From an uncultured Haemophilus sp. (lineage in GTDB: Bacteria; Pseudomonadota; Gammaproteobacteria; Enterobacterales; Pasteurellaceae): a stretch of 8,534 nt of DNA. Location of the stretch: the NCBI GenBank assembly GCA_902482195.1, contig CABSZQ010000034.1:1-8534 (forward strand), written 5' to 3'. How positions within the stretch are numbered: the first letter of the stretch is position 1; each line of letters starts with the position of its first letter. Shown here piece by piece: positions 1 through 6,121 of the stretch. The notes below the pieces were generated by a model. It was given only the letters and a program-made list of their open reading frames with translations, searched no databases and had not been told where the DNA came from. A program made the position numbers and the translations under genes.

Positions 1-468
1 GGCTTTGATCATGGCGCTTGGGCAGTGTTGAAATTTCTCTATCCCGATGCCGATATTCCCGTGGTGCAACTGAGCCTTAACCGTTTGCAATCGGCAGAAT
101 GGCATTTCAATTTGGCGAAAAAATTAGCTGCTTTGCGTGAACAAGGCGTGTTAATTATCGGCAGCGGCAACATTGTGCATAATCTGAGGGCGATCAGTTG
201 GGAGCATATCGATCAAATCGATGCAGGTTATGACTGGGCGTTTGCTTTCCGTGAAACAGTCAATCAGGCGATTGCAACACAAGATGATAAAACCTTGGTA
301 CATTATGAGCAGTTAGGTGAAAAAGCCGAGCTTTCTGTGCCAACACCCGATCATTACTTGCCGTTGCTTTACATTATGGCATTACGCGAACCGCAAGACG
401 AGATTACGTTTTTCAATGATAATTTGATTGCGGGTTCGCTCAGTATGACGTCGGTTTTAGTGGGATAA
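1..468 (+). CDS. ygiD: 4,5-DOPA dioxygenase extradiol-like protein, YgiD/DODA family (5' end outside window)
   Basis: The reading frame is open from the first base and ends in TAA at 466-468, giving 155 visible C-terminal residues. The E. coli family member is about 262 residues, so roughly 100 N-terminal residues lie outside the window. Motifs typical of the LigB/DODA class III extradiol dioxygenase family are visible: GFDHGAW at the very start of the fragment, GSGNIVHNLR about residues 55-64, and TPDHYLPLLY about residues 117-126. The conserved histidines in these motifs belong to the metal and active site. Family members are cytosolic Fe(II) or Zn(II) enzymes that open catechol rings such as DOPA in vitro; the physiological substrate in bacteria is unclear. 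A GTG at position 25 could serve as a start codon, but it lies inside the conserved GFDHGAW block, so the gene is cut by the window rather than short. It converges on ynbE and ends before a stem-loop terminator. Family assignment is firm; substrate is not. Confidence 0.88.
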   Translation, partial: GFDHGAWAVLKFLYPDADIPVVQLSLNRLQSAEWHFNLAKKLAALREQGVLIIGSGNIVHNLRAISWEHIDQIDAGYDWAFAFRETVNQAIATQDDKTLVHYEQLGEKAELSVPTPDHYLPLLYIMALREPQDEITFFNDNLIAGSLSMTSVLVG

Positions 469-496
469 AATATTTGCAAAAATGCTTTGAAATCTA

Positions 497-505
497 ACCG
501 CACTT
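497..505 (-). repeat. Haemophilus-type DNA uptake signal (USS)
   Basis: Exact ACCGCACTT on the plus strand, which is AAGTGCGGT on the minus strand. It lies in the convergent spacer after ygiD and only 12 bases before the Neisseria-like uptake word in the following terminator. Confidence 0.93.
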
Positions 506-517
506 TAAAAGAAAAAA

Positions 518-550
518 GCCGTCTGAAATCTAACATTCAGATGGCCTTTT
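518..550 (+). terminator. Stem-loop terminator between convergent ygiD and ynbE; left arm is the Neisseria uptake 10-mer
   Basis: GCCGTCTGAA at 518-527 pairs with TTCAGATGGC at 536-545: nine Watson-Crick pairs and one G-U pair around an 8-base loop. An A-run (512-517) precedes the stem and CCTTTT (545-550) follows it, so it can terminate transcription from ygiD, and on the other strand from ynbE. The left arm is identical to the Neisseria DNA uptake sequence core; the right arm differs from a perfect inverted copy (TTCAGACGGC) at one base. Terminator function is likely; its origin is inference. Confidence 0.8.
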
Positions 551-562
551 CAATTTATTCGA

Positions 563-769
563 TTATTTCTTCACAGGCTCTACTTCACCCACAGCTTTCT
601 GAGATTTCTCATCCATTTCCACTTTAATATTGTGGTCCACCACCACATTCATATTAATGGTGATGCCTTCCTTTGGTGTATCCAATTGAATGGTTGGTGT
701 GCAAGCTGTAAGTGTAAACATTGCCGCTAAAATAAAAAAGTGCGGTTGAAATTTAAGGTGTTTTATCAT
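563..769 (-). CDS. ynbE: YnbE-family outer-membrane lipoprotein
   Basis: The 68-residue product starts with a lipoprotein signal peptide (basic MIKHLK, hydrophobic core, lipobox LTAC), so Cys23 would be lipidated. Residue +2 is Thr, not Asp, which predicts transport to the outer membrane. The mature part carries a PKEGITINMNV block closely resembling that of E. coli YnbE (about 61 residues), followed by a charged tail. In E. coli, YnbE partners with the AsmA-like protein YdbH to form a bridge between inner and outer membranes that supports outer-membrane lipid homeostasis. Here the ATG overlaps the ydbH stop as ATGA, and only a weak purine stretch (AAAGAGAA) lies directly before it, so translation is probably coupled to ydbH. 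A Haemophilus uptake signal lies within the signal-peptide codons. The usual third gene, ydbL, does not follow; the next feature is the convergent terminator. Confidence 0.88.
   Translation of the reverse strand: MIKHLKFQPHFFILAAMFTLTACTPTIQLDTPKEGITINMNVVVDHNIKVEMDEKSQKAVGEVEPVKK
738..746 (+). repeat. Haemophilus-type DNA uptake signal inside the ynbE signal peptide
   Basis: Exact AAGTGCGGT on the plus strand, preceded by A and followed by the AT-rich GAAATTT and GTTTTAT blocks expected of the extended signal. Read on the coding (minus) strand it contributes the Gln-Pro-His-Phe part of the YnbE signal peptide. Confidence 0.95.
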
Positions 770-3501
770 TTCTCTTTGTCTAATTGCTTATAAAGTTTAT
801 ATTGCAGATTTTGTTCAAATTGCGAGCCATAGTCAATCATATTCCACAATTCAAACATATTTTCTTGGTGCGTATAATTTAACGTTATCGGATTATTGGT
901 TCGCTTGGTTGGATTAAACCCGCTGATACTCGCACGCAACCTCATCTGCCCTTTAGGATCGAGCGTCACCGCCGCATGGGAATTTTGCAGTTCCATTTCT
1001 TTTAATAAATCCACCAAGATATTTTCTGTCCAACCACCTTTTTTCAACCCTTTCACCATTTCATCGGTTAATTTGATGGACACATTTCCCACTTGTTCCA
1101 ATGTACCATTACAAATCAAACATTCCTTATGTCCAAGCCAAAATGGTAGGATCGCATTCGCGCGGCCGGTTAAGGTGACTTGATTATATTGTGCCAAGGC
1201 TAACACTTGGGCTAAATCAATATTGGTGAAAGAAAGCGTTGCCATTTTGCTTTGTGGGAAAGTGAGCTGAGGCACCGTCAACAAACCATCAAATAAGGAA
1301 AGTTTCACATTTCTCAAAGTAAGCGGATTTTTCATGGTGTTCGGATAACGTCCAAACAAATCCAATTCCCCATTTGCGACGGAAAGCGCACCATATCGAA
1401 TATTTTGAGTCGAAATATGGATTGGTTTACTCGAAGCCACTTGCAATGCCTCGTTTTCATAATTCATCGGGAAGCGAATATTCAAGCCATACACTTCACC
1501 ATCTGGCATGGTGATTTTGCCGTTTTTCAGGTTCAGCTCCCCCTTCATCTTCACGCCATTGCCATTGATTGCGAATTCACTTTGTCCTTTAATGCTGCCC
1601 TCATGAATTATCCAATTCCATTGTTGAGGGAAAAGTGATTGGAACACTTTTGCGGATTGTTCTTTCCAGCTGATTTTGCCTGAGAGTGCAGTATTCTGAT
1701 ACACGGCTGATACATCCAACGGCCCCAGTTCACCTGCTTTTAAATCCCCTGCTAGATTGAAATGATTGATGCTTTTTCCTTCAATACCTAAACCGAAAAT
1801 CGGCGAAACAAAACGACCGCCATAAGCCAATTCAACCCAATCCGTTTTTGCTTGTAACAAACCACGAATATGCTCTTTTTCATAATTCCAGCGGAGTCTG
1901 TCTTTGAGTTCCAACGAAAGCGGTGCCATTTTCACCTCTTTCATTTTCACTTCGTTAGTACGTGCAGAAAGCTGATTTAATTCAATATGATCCGCTTCCC
2001 AAAAGCCTTTTCCTTCCATTTTGACTGGCGTATTTAAGGATTTCCAGTTTGCACTACCATTGATTGTCCAATCCCAACGGTTTGTCGCTTGTTTCTCTAC
2101 AGACTGCAACTTATGTTCTTCATCCCGCAAGTCAAATACGGTTTTAATACCCGCAATAAATTCATGGGCATTTCCGTCTAATTTTAAATCGAGATTTTCA
2201 AACTGTGGTGTCGTACCCTTTAATGTTGCGAGCAAGCGACCTTCTAAACCATAACGACCGATAATAATGTCATCTAACGGTAAACGAACGTGCAACTTGG
2301 TATCTGGCTGAACAGTATCCATTTTAAAGACGGAACCCGGATAAAAATACACCACTGGATGTGTGAAGAGCCCGCCAAGATGATAGGTTAAATTAGTTTG
2401 TGCCACGGTAGCGTTATAACGTAAATCCCCGCGTGTTTTCAGCTCAAAATCCAATTCGTTATTATCATCCCCCCCACCGATTTCACCATTTTTGCCTGAA
2501 ATCACGATCTCCCCTTTGCCCATTTCGCCAAAGGTTTGCAAGATCACGTTCATATCAATGCTTAATGGCAATAAGCCTTCTGCCGCACGGTGAATAGATA
2601 ACCCAAGGAAGCCTTTAATCGGTTGATAGCTATCGAAGGTCCAATAAAATTTCCCCCATGAAATATCCAAGCCGTCTTTGGTGAACACAAAAGGCACATC
2701 CAACAATGGTGAATTCGTTGTTAAATCTTGAGCATTTAACTGGCCATCCGCCCCTTGCCACGACACTTTTGCCTCGCCTTTTGTGACGGCTAGTCCTGGA
2801 TTATTCCAGTTAAGTAAAACATTGCCTTGTTGAGGAAGTTGAGAAAGATCGGGCTCAAAATTTGCAGTGAACTGAAGATCATAGGTTTTATCGCCTGATT
2901 GTTTGATATCGGTATTGCCTGTCCATTGGAAGATCCCATCTCGTGGCGTAACAGTGGATTGATGATGCAGCTCAAGCCCATCATTATTCGCTTGTGCTTC
3001 TAGTGCTAATTGGTTGCCGTTATAGTTTGCATCTAACGCCCAATCAGCCGATAAAAAAGGCTGCAGCGCGGCTTGTTTTAGTGCGTCGGTATTTGTTAAT
3101 TGAAAGTGTTTAACTTTGACATCAGAAATAGGCAATGCCGCCCAAAGTGCGGTTAAATTTGGCGGTGTTTTTTCAGCGTTATCGCTTGGCAAATGAGTTA
3201 AACAATCATAATTCAAGCTAGCCTTTTCAATATCAAGACTATGCGTATTCCACCAAGTGAGTTGCGCATCATTGAGGTTTATGAGGGTACATTGATCTGT
3301 TTTCACTTTTAGCTCAGGTAGCGTTAAACCTGTCGCTTTCCATTGCCAGTCATCAGCTAATTCAATGTGATAATGTGGTGCTAAAAAATGATTTGCAAGT
3401 TGTTCCACTCGTTTCGGGGTCGCAAAAACGCGCACTAAGCCAACGCTTACTACGATCAAGAGCAACAAAATAATCAAAGCCCACAGGCAACGCTTTCGCA
3501 T
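766..3501 (-). CDS. ydbH: YdbH-like AsmA-family intermembrane protein
   Basis: The product has 911 residues (E. coli YdbH is about 879). An N-terminal membrane anchor (basic MRKR, then hydrophobic residues about 6-27) is followed by a long region rich in alternating polar/hydrophobic beta-strand sequence, as expected for AsmA-like bridge proteins with a lipid-carrying groove in the periplasm. The C-terminal part includes LPFWLGHKECLICNGTLEQVG, carrying a CxxC pair; two more cysteines (KTDQC, NYDC) lie near the N terminus, so disulfides are possible. The ATG is preceded by GGGGA at a 4-base distance. YdbH is known in E. coli to act with YnbE in envelope lipid homeostasis, redundantly with TamB and YhdP. 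Here ynbE overlaps its stop by 4 bases, confirming the pair. The gene starts 48 bases after the YdcZ-like transporter gene on the same strand with no terminator between, so co-transcription is likely. Identity rests on length, architecture and the ynbE neighbour. Confidence 0.88.
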   Translation of the reverse strand: MRKRCLWALIILLLLIVVSVGLVRVFATPKRVEQLANHFLAPHYHIELADDWQWKATGLTLPELKVKTDQCTLINLNDAQLTWWNTHSLDIEKASLNYDCLTHLPSDNAEKTPPNLTALWAALPISDVKVKHFQLTNTDALKQAALQPFLSADWALDANYNGNQLALEAQANNDGLELHHQSTVTPRDGIFQWTGNTDIKQSGDKTYDLQFTANFEPDLSQLPQQGNVLLNWNNPGLAVTKGEAKVSWQGADGQLNAQDLTTNSPLLDVPFVFTKDGLDISWGKFYWTFDSYQPIKGFLGLSIHRAAEGLLPLSIDMNVILQTFGEMGKGEIVISGKNGEIGGGDDNNELDFELKTRGDLRYNATVAQTNLTYHLGGLFTHPVVYFYPGSVFKMDTVQPDTKLHVRLPLDDIIIGRYGLEGRLLATLKGTTPQFENLDLKLDGNAHEFIAGIKTVFDLRDEEHKLQSVEKQATNRWDWTINGSANWKSLNTPVKMEGKGFWEADHIELNQLSARTNEVKMKEVKMAPLSLELKDRLRWNYEKEHIRGLLQAKTDWVELAYGGRFVSPIFGLGIEGKSINHFNLAGDLKAGELGPLDVSAVYQNTALSGKISWKEQSAKVFQSLFPQQWNWIIHEGSIKGQSEFAINGNGVKMKGELNLKNGKITMPDGEVYGLNIRFPMNYENEALQVASSKPIHISTQNIRYGALSVANGELDLFGRYPNTMKNPLTLRNVKLSLFDGLLTVPQLTFPQSKMATLSFTNIDLAQVLALAQYNQVTLTGRANAILPFWLGHKECLICNGTLEQVGNVSIKLTDEMVKGLKKGGWTENILVDLLKEMELQNSHAAVTLDPKGQMRLRASISGFNPTKRTNNPITLNYTHQENMFELWNMIDYGSQFEQNLQYKLYKQLDKEK
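3145..3153 (+). repeat. Haemophilus-type DNA uptake signal inside ydbH
   Basis: Exact AAGTGCGGT, preceded by A and followed by TAAATTT and then GTTTTTT, matching the extended signal. On the coding strand it is read Thr-Ala-Leu in the YdbH segment PPNLTALWAAL. Confidence 0.95.
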
Positions 3502-3549
3502 AGTTTCCCCAATTACGCGATAAATAAATGAACAGAGACGTATTCTATC

Positions 3550-4026
3550 TTATCTCGTCCCAAATAGCTCAACTAACTTATCCCCAAAGAAATAAAATAC
3601 TAATCCAAAGGCGACAATAATTAAGCCAATAAATTTCGTGATATTGACTTCTCGAATCGGCATACCGATAAGACCGAAATGATCAATAGTGGTTGCGGTA
3701 ATTAATTGTCCGACGATGATAAAAAATAACATCGCGGTAATGCCTAGCTTAGGTGCAAGTAAAACCGTTGTGAACACGACAACTGCACCAAGTATCCCAC
3801 CAATTAATTTCCACCAAGGTTGTGAAGGGACGGTTGATAAATTGCCCCATAAATCGGTTTTTACCCAAGCAATAAAAAAGAGAACGATCGTTCCCACTGC
3901 AAAAGAAATAAAGGTCGCGATCACTGCTTCGCCACTCATGGCTTTCGCCAACTGCGTATTAATGGCTGATTGCGTCGCGAGTGCGACACCTGCCGCTAAG
4001 GCGATAATGAGATAAACAAAAAACAT
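3550..4026 (-). CDS. Small DMT-superfamily membrane protein, YdcZ/DUF606 family
   Basis: The product of 158 residues is almost entirely hydrophobic, with about five membrane helices (approximately residues 2-21, 32-52, 68-89, 93-115 and 128-150). The ATQSAINTQLAK segment after helix 1 and the PWWKLIGGILGAVVVF and APKLGITAMLFFIIVGQL segments fit the DUF606 family, a short one-repeat branch of the drug/metabolite transporter superfamily thought to work as dimers. Substrate is unknown. The frame continues 12 bases upstream to a TTG at 4036-4038, but the ATG at 4024-4026 is preceded by GGGAG with a 5-base gap, and the TTG overlaps that ribosome-binding site, so I chose the ATG. It is the first gene of a probable minus-strand unit with ydbH and ynbE, divergent from manXYZ. 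No functional link to YdbH/YnbE is evident from sequence. Confidence 0.85.
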   Translation of the reverse strand: MFFVYLIIALAAGVALATQSAINTQLAKAMSGEAVIATFISFAVGTIVLFFIAWVKTDLWGNLSTVPSQPWWKLIGGILGAVVVFTTVLLAPKLGITAMLFFIIVGQLITATTIDHFGLIGMPIREVNITKFIGLIIVAFGLVFYFFGDKLVELFGTR

Positions 4027-4053
4027 TGAAACTCCCAACAGAAAATTTGGCTT

Positions 4054-4083
4054 ATTTTAACCTTTTCCTATTTGTCTTGTCGC
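4054..4083 (-). promoter_or_regulatory. Possible promoter for the YdcZ-like gene and ydbH-ynbE
   Basis: On the minus strand, GCGACA (4083-4078) and TAAAAT (4059-4054) are separated by 18 bases and lie about 28 bases before the start codon. The -35 match is only 4 of 6, so this is a tentative call. Confidence 0.3.
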
Positions 4084-4121
4084 GAAATGCTTTCCATTCG
4101 ATAAAAATCGTCCAAAAATCA

Positions 4122-4130
4122 ACCGCACTT
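4122..4130 (-). repeat. Haemophilus-type DNA uptake signal in the divergent control region
   Basis: Exact ACCGCACTT on the plus strand. It is intergenic and stands alone, not paired into a hairpin. Confidence 0.93.
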
Positions 4131-4160
4131 TGCATTTCATTCATAAATACCTCAAAAGTT

Positions 4161-4174
4161 GTAAGTCATCTTAC
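4161..4174. promoter_or_regulatory. Short inverted repeat, possible operator
   Basis: GTAAG-TCAT-CTTAC is a perfect 5-base inverted repeat with a 4-base centre, 8 bases upstream of the CRP-like site core. Its form fits a repressor half-site pair, but no regulator gene is in the window and the repeat is short enough to arise by chance. Confidence 0.25.
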
Positions 4175-4178
4175 CTGT

Positions 4179-4200
4179 TTATTTGATCTCGATCACTATT
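4179..4200 (+). promoter_or_regulatory. CRP (cAMP receptor protein) binding site for manXYZ
   Basis: The core TTTGA-TCTCGA-TCACT matches the CRP consensus TGTGA-N6-TCACA with one mismatch in each half, and 16 of 22 positions agree with the extended consensus, including the symmetric GATC elements. The centre is at 4189.5, about 60 bases upstream of the predicted manX transcription start. That is the spacing used by class I CRP-activated promoters. CRP control of mannose PTS genes is known in E. coli. Confidence 0.65.
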
Positions 4201-4214
4201 TGACTATTCTTTAT

Positions 4215-4242
4215 TTGACGGTAATCTTCAAATCCATACACT
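4215..4242 (+). promoter_or_regulatory. Predicted manXYZ promoter
   Basis: TTGACG (4215-4220, 5 of 6 to the -35 consensus) and TACACT (4237-4242, 4 of 6 to the -10 consensus) are separated by 16 bases. Transcription would begin near 4249-4250, giving a leader of about 77 bases. The weak -10 together with the upstream CRP-like site suggests an activator-dependent promoter. Confidence 0.5.
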
Positions 4243-4314
4243 AAACTCCATTCGGAGCAATCGTTTGCGTAATGCGTATTGAAAGCAAAATAGACTGATT
4301 TTATCAACTCAATG

Positions 4315-4320
4315 GGAGGA
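4315..4320 (+). promoter_or_regulatory. Ribosome-binding site that fixes the manX start
   Basis: GGAGGA lies 6 bases before the ATG at 4327. An in-frame ATG at 4312 abuts this site and has no purine-rich sequence of its own at a suitable distance, so 4327 is the real start. Confidence 0.85.
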
Positions 4321-4326
4321 ATATCC

Positions 4327-5295
4327 ATGACCCACATTATCGTTGCAACGCACGGTAAGTTTTCTGAAGAAATCGTCAATTCCGCCGCTATGGTGTATGG
4401 CGAAGATGAAAACTGCCATGTCGTGACTTTCTTACCGGGTGAAGGTGGTGAGCATTTAATCGAGAAATACAATGCGATTATTGCCACGCTGCCTGAAAAT
4501 GAACCGGTGCTCTTTTTGGTCGATTTATTTGGTGGTAGCCCTTATAACGCGGCAAGCCGAGTTGCCAGTGAAAGGGATAATACCGATATCGTCACCGGCA
4601 TTAATCTACCGATGTTGCTAGAAGTACTTGATGCTAAAGATGGCGCTAGCTTAGATGAATTGGTAGAAACCGCGAAAGAAGTCGGGGTCGCTGCCGTGAA
4701 ATCCTTCCGTCAACCTAAAGAAAGCAAGCCTGCTCCAACGCCAGCCTCTAAACCAGCTGAAGCACCAAAAACCTCTCCAAATCCAACCGCACTTTCTGGC
4801 AATATGAACATTTCCTTGTTGCGTATTGATAGTCGTTTAATCCACGGTCAAGTGGCAACCTCTTGGGCGAAAGCAGTGAAATGTGAAGCGATTTTTGCGA
4901 TAAATGATGATGTGGCGAATGATGCGCTTCGTCGTGATTTATTACTCCAAATCGCGCCTGAACATTTGAAAGCTTATGTGATTCCTGTGGAAAAAGCCAT
5001 TAAGGTGTATCACAACCCGAAATATGCAGGTAAAAATATTCTTTGGTTAGTGACCAACCCAACGGACATCCTGCGTTTAATCGAGGGTGGCGTGAAAATT
5101 GATAAGGTCAATGTGGGCGGTATGACCTATCGCGAAGGCGATAAACTTATTTCTCAAGCCGTTGCCGTCAACCCAACAGATGTAGCGGCATTTAAACAGC
5201 TTTTAGATAAAGGCGTGGAATTAAGCTTACAACAAGTGGCGAGCAGCCCGAAATCAATGCTCACGCACAAAGAGCTTGATGCGATTCAATTTTAA
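4327..5295 (+). CDS. manX: PTS mannose-family transporter subunit IIAB
   Basis: The 322-residue fused phosphotransferase subunit (E. coli ManX is 323) is cytosolic and relays phosphate from HPr to the incoming sugar. The IIA domain covers residues 1 to about 127: VATHGKFS places the phosphorylated His at residue 9, and LVDLFGGSP carries the conserved Asp66. A Pro/Ala/Lys-rich linker (about 128-158) follows. The IIB domain (about 160-322) has RIDSRLIHGQVATSW with the phosphorylated His173. The start at 4327 is set by GGAGGA and makes MTHIIVATHG the N terminus, as in E. coli. It is the first gene of manXYZ; manY starts 19 bases after its stop. Transcription is probably CRP-activated. A DNA uptake signal is embedded in the linker codons. 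Substrates in E. coli include mannose, glucose, glucosamine and related hexoses; the subunit layout fits this, but specificity here is inferred. Confidence 0.95.
   Translation: MTHIIVATHGKFSEEIVNSAAMVYGEDENCHVVTFLPGEGGEHLIEKYNAIIATLPENEPVLFLVDLFGGSPYNAASRVASERDNTDIVTGINLPMLLEVLDAKDGASLDELVETAKEVGVAAVKSFRQPKESKPAPTPASKPAEAPKTSPNPTALSGNMNISLLRIDSRLIHGQVATSWAKAVKCEAIFAINDDVANDALRRDLLLQIAPEHLKAYVIPVEKAIKVYHNPKYAGKNILWLVTNPTDILRLIEGGVKIDKVNVGGMTYREGDKLISQAVAVNPTDVAAFKQLLDKGVELSLQQVASSPKSMLTHKELDAIQF
4786..4794 (-). repeat. Haemophilus-type DNA uptake signal inside the manX interdomain linker
   Basis: Exact ACCGCACTT on the coding strand, read as Thr154-Ala155-Leu156 in the flexible linker between the IIA and IIB domains of ManX. 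Confidence 0.95.
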
Positions 5296-5313
5296 TTACG
5301 AGGACAATTCATT

Positions 5314-6111
5314 ATGACAACAATGGAAATTATTTTAGTCACGCTCGTTGCCGCCATTTGCGGAATGGGGAGTGTATTGGACGAACGTCAAACCCATCGT
5401 CCTTTAGTTGCTTGTACCCTAATAGGCTTAGTATTAGGTGATTTAGAAACCGGTATTATTGTCGGTGGTACCCTTGAATTAGTGGCATTAGGCTGGATGA
5501 ACGTGGGTGCAGCAATGGCACCGGATGCGGCATTAGCCAGTGTGATTGCAACTATCCTCGTTATCAAAGGCGGCCAAGATAAAGGGAGCGCATTAGCGAT
5601 TGCTATTCCAGTGGCCGCAGCAGGTCAAGTATTAACCATCTTTGTTCGTACTTTAACTATCTTCCTTCAACACAAAGCTGATGATTTTGCCGCAAAAGCG
5701 AACTTCCGTGGCATTGAATTCTGTCACTTCAGCGGTCTTGCATTACAAGCGTTACGTGTGGCAATTCCAACCTTCTTCGTTGCGTTAGTGGCAGGTACTG
5801 ATACGGTGACTGAAGCATTGAATGCGATTCCAGAAGTGGTTACTCGCGGTTTACAAATCGCTGGTGGTTTTATCGTGGTCGTCGGTTATGCGATGGTCAT
5901 CAATATGATGCGTGCAGGCGCATTAATGCCATTCTTCTTCCTAGGCTTCGTGATCGCCTCTTTCACCAATTACAACCTTGTAGGTCTCGGTATTTTAGGC
6001 ACATGCTTAGCGATGATTTACATTCAATTAAACCCACGTTTCCATCAATCTACTACTCCACAAGCAGTTGCAAAACGTGAATTAGCTGATGATGAACTTG
6101 AAGGACTATAA
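5314..6111 (+). CDS. manY: PTS mannose-family transporter subunit IIC
   Basis: The 265-residue integral membrane subunit (E. coli ManY is 266) forms the sugar-conducting part of the permease together with IID. Highly conserved blocks are visible: CGMGSVLDERQTHRPLVACT near residue 16, GGTLELVALGWMNVGAAMAPDAAL about residues 52-75, then AAAGQVLTIFVRT, VVVGYAMVINMMRAG and LMPFFFLGF. The GTLE-ALGWMN-G-A-APD block is characteristic of mannose-family IIC proteins. The ATG at 5314 is preceded by GAGGA (5300-5304) with a 9-base gap. It sits between manX and manZ with short spacers of 18 and 10 bases, consistent with one transcript and equal subunit supply. Length and sequence are complete with no sign of damage. 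Confidence 0.96.
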   Translation: MTTMEIILVTLVAAICGMGSVLDERQTHRPLVACTLIGLVLGDLETGIIVGGTLELVALGWMNVGAAMAPDAALASVIATILVIKGGQDKGSALAIAIPVAAAGQVLTIFVRTLTIFLQHKADDFAAKANFRGIEFCHFSGLALQALRVAIPTFFVALVAGTDTVTEALNAIPEVVTRGLQIAGGFIVVVGYAMVINMMRAGALMPFFFLGFVIASFTNYNLVGLGILGTCLAMIYIQLNPRFHQSTTPQAVAKRELADDELEGL

Positions 6112-6121
6112 GGAAGAAATT

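Larger units (their letters stand above)
4027..4326. promoter_or_regulatory. Divergent control region between the transporter-ydbH-ynbE unit and manXYZ
   Basis: This 300-base stretch has no convincing gene. From left to right it holds the ribosome-binding site and a weak possible promoter for the minus-strand unit, an uptake signal (4122-4130), a short inverted repeat (4161-4174), a CRP-like site (4179-4200), a plausible plus-strand promoter (4215-4242), and an untranslated leader of about 77 bases ending in the manX ribosome-binding site. Confidence 0.7.

Noticed and set aside
896..2254. Plus-strand open frames opposite ydbH
   Set aside because: They lie wholly inside a well-supported 911-residue gene, have no ribosome-binding sites, and their products resemble no protein family.
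4036..4038. TTG as the start of the YdcZ-like gene
   Set aside because: It overlaps the GGGAG ribosome-binding site that serves the ATG at 4024-4026, and the extension would add only four residues.
4179..4487. Minus-strand open frame of 102 codons covering the manX promoter and start
   Set aside because: It overlaps the CRP-like site, the promoter and the conserved IIA-coding region, and its product looks like antisense of coding sequence.
6089..6121. Upstream in-frame ATGs that would lengthen ManZ and overlap manY
   Set aside because: The added residues are unrelated to the family N terminus, and AGGAAG is placed correctly for the ATG at 6122.
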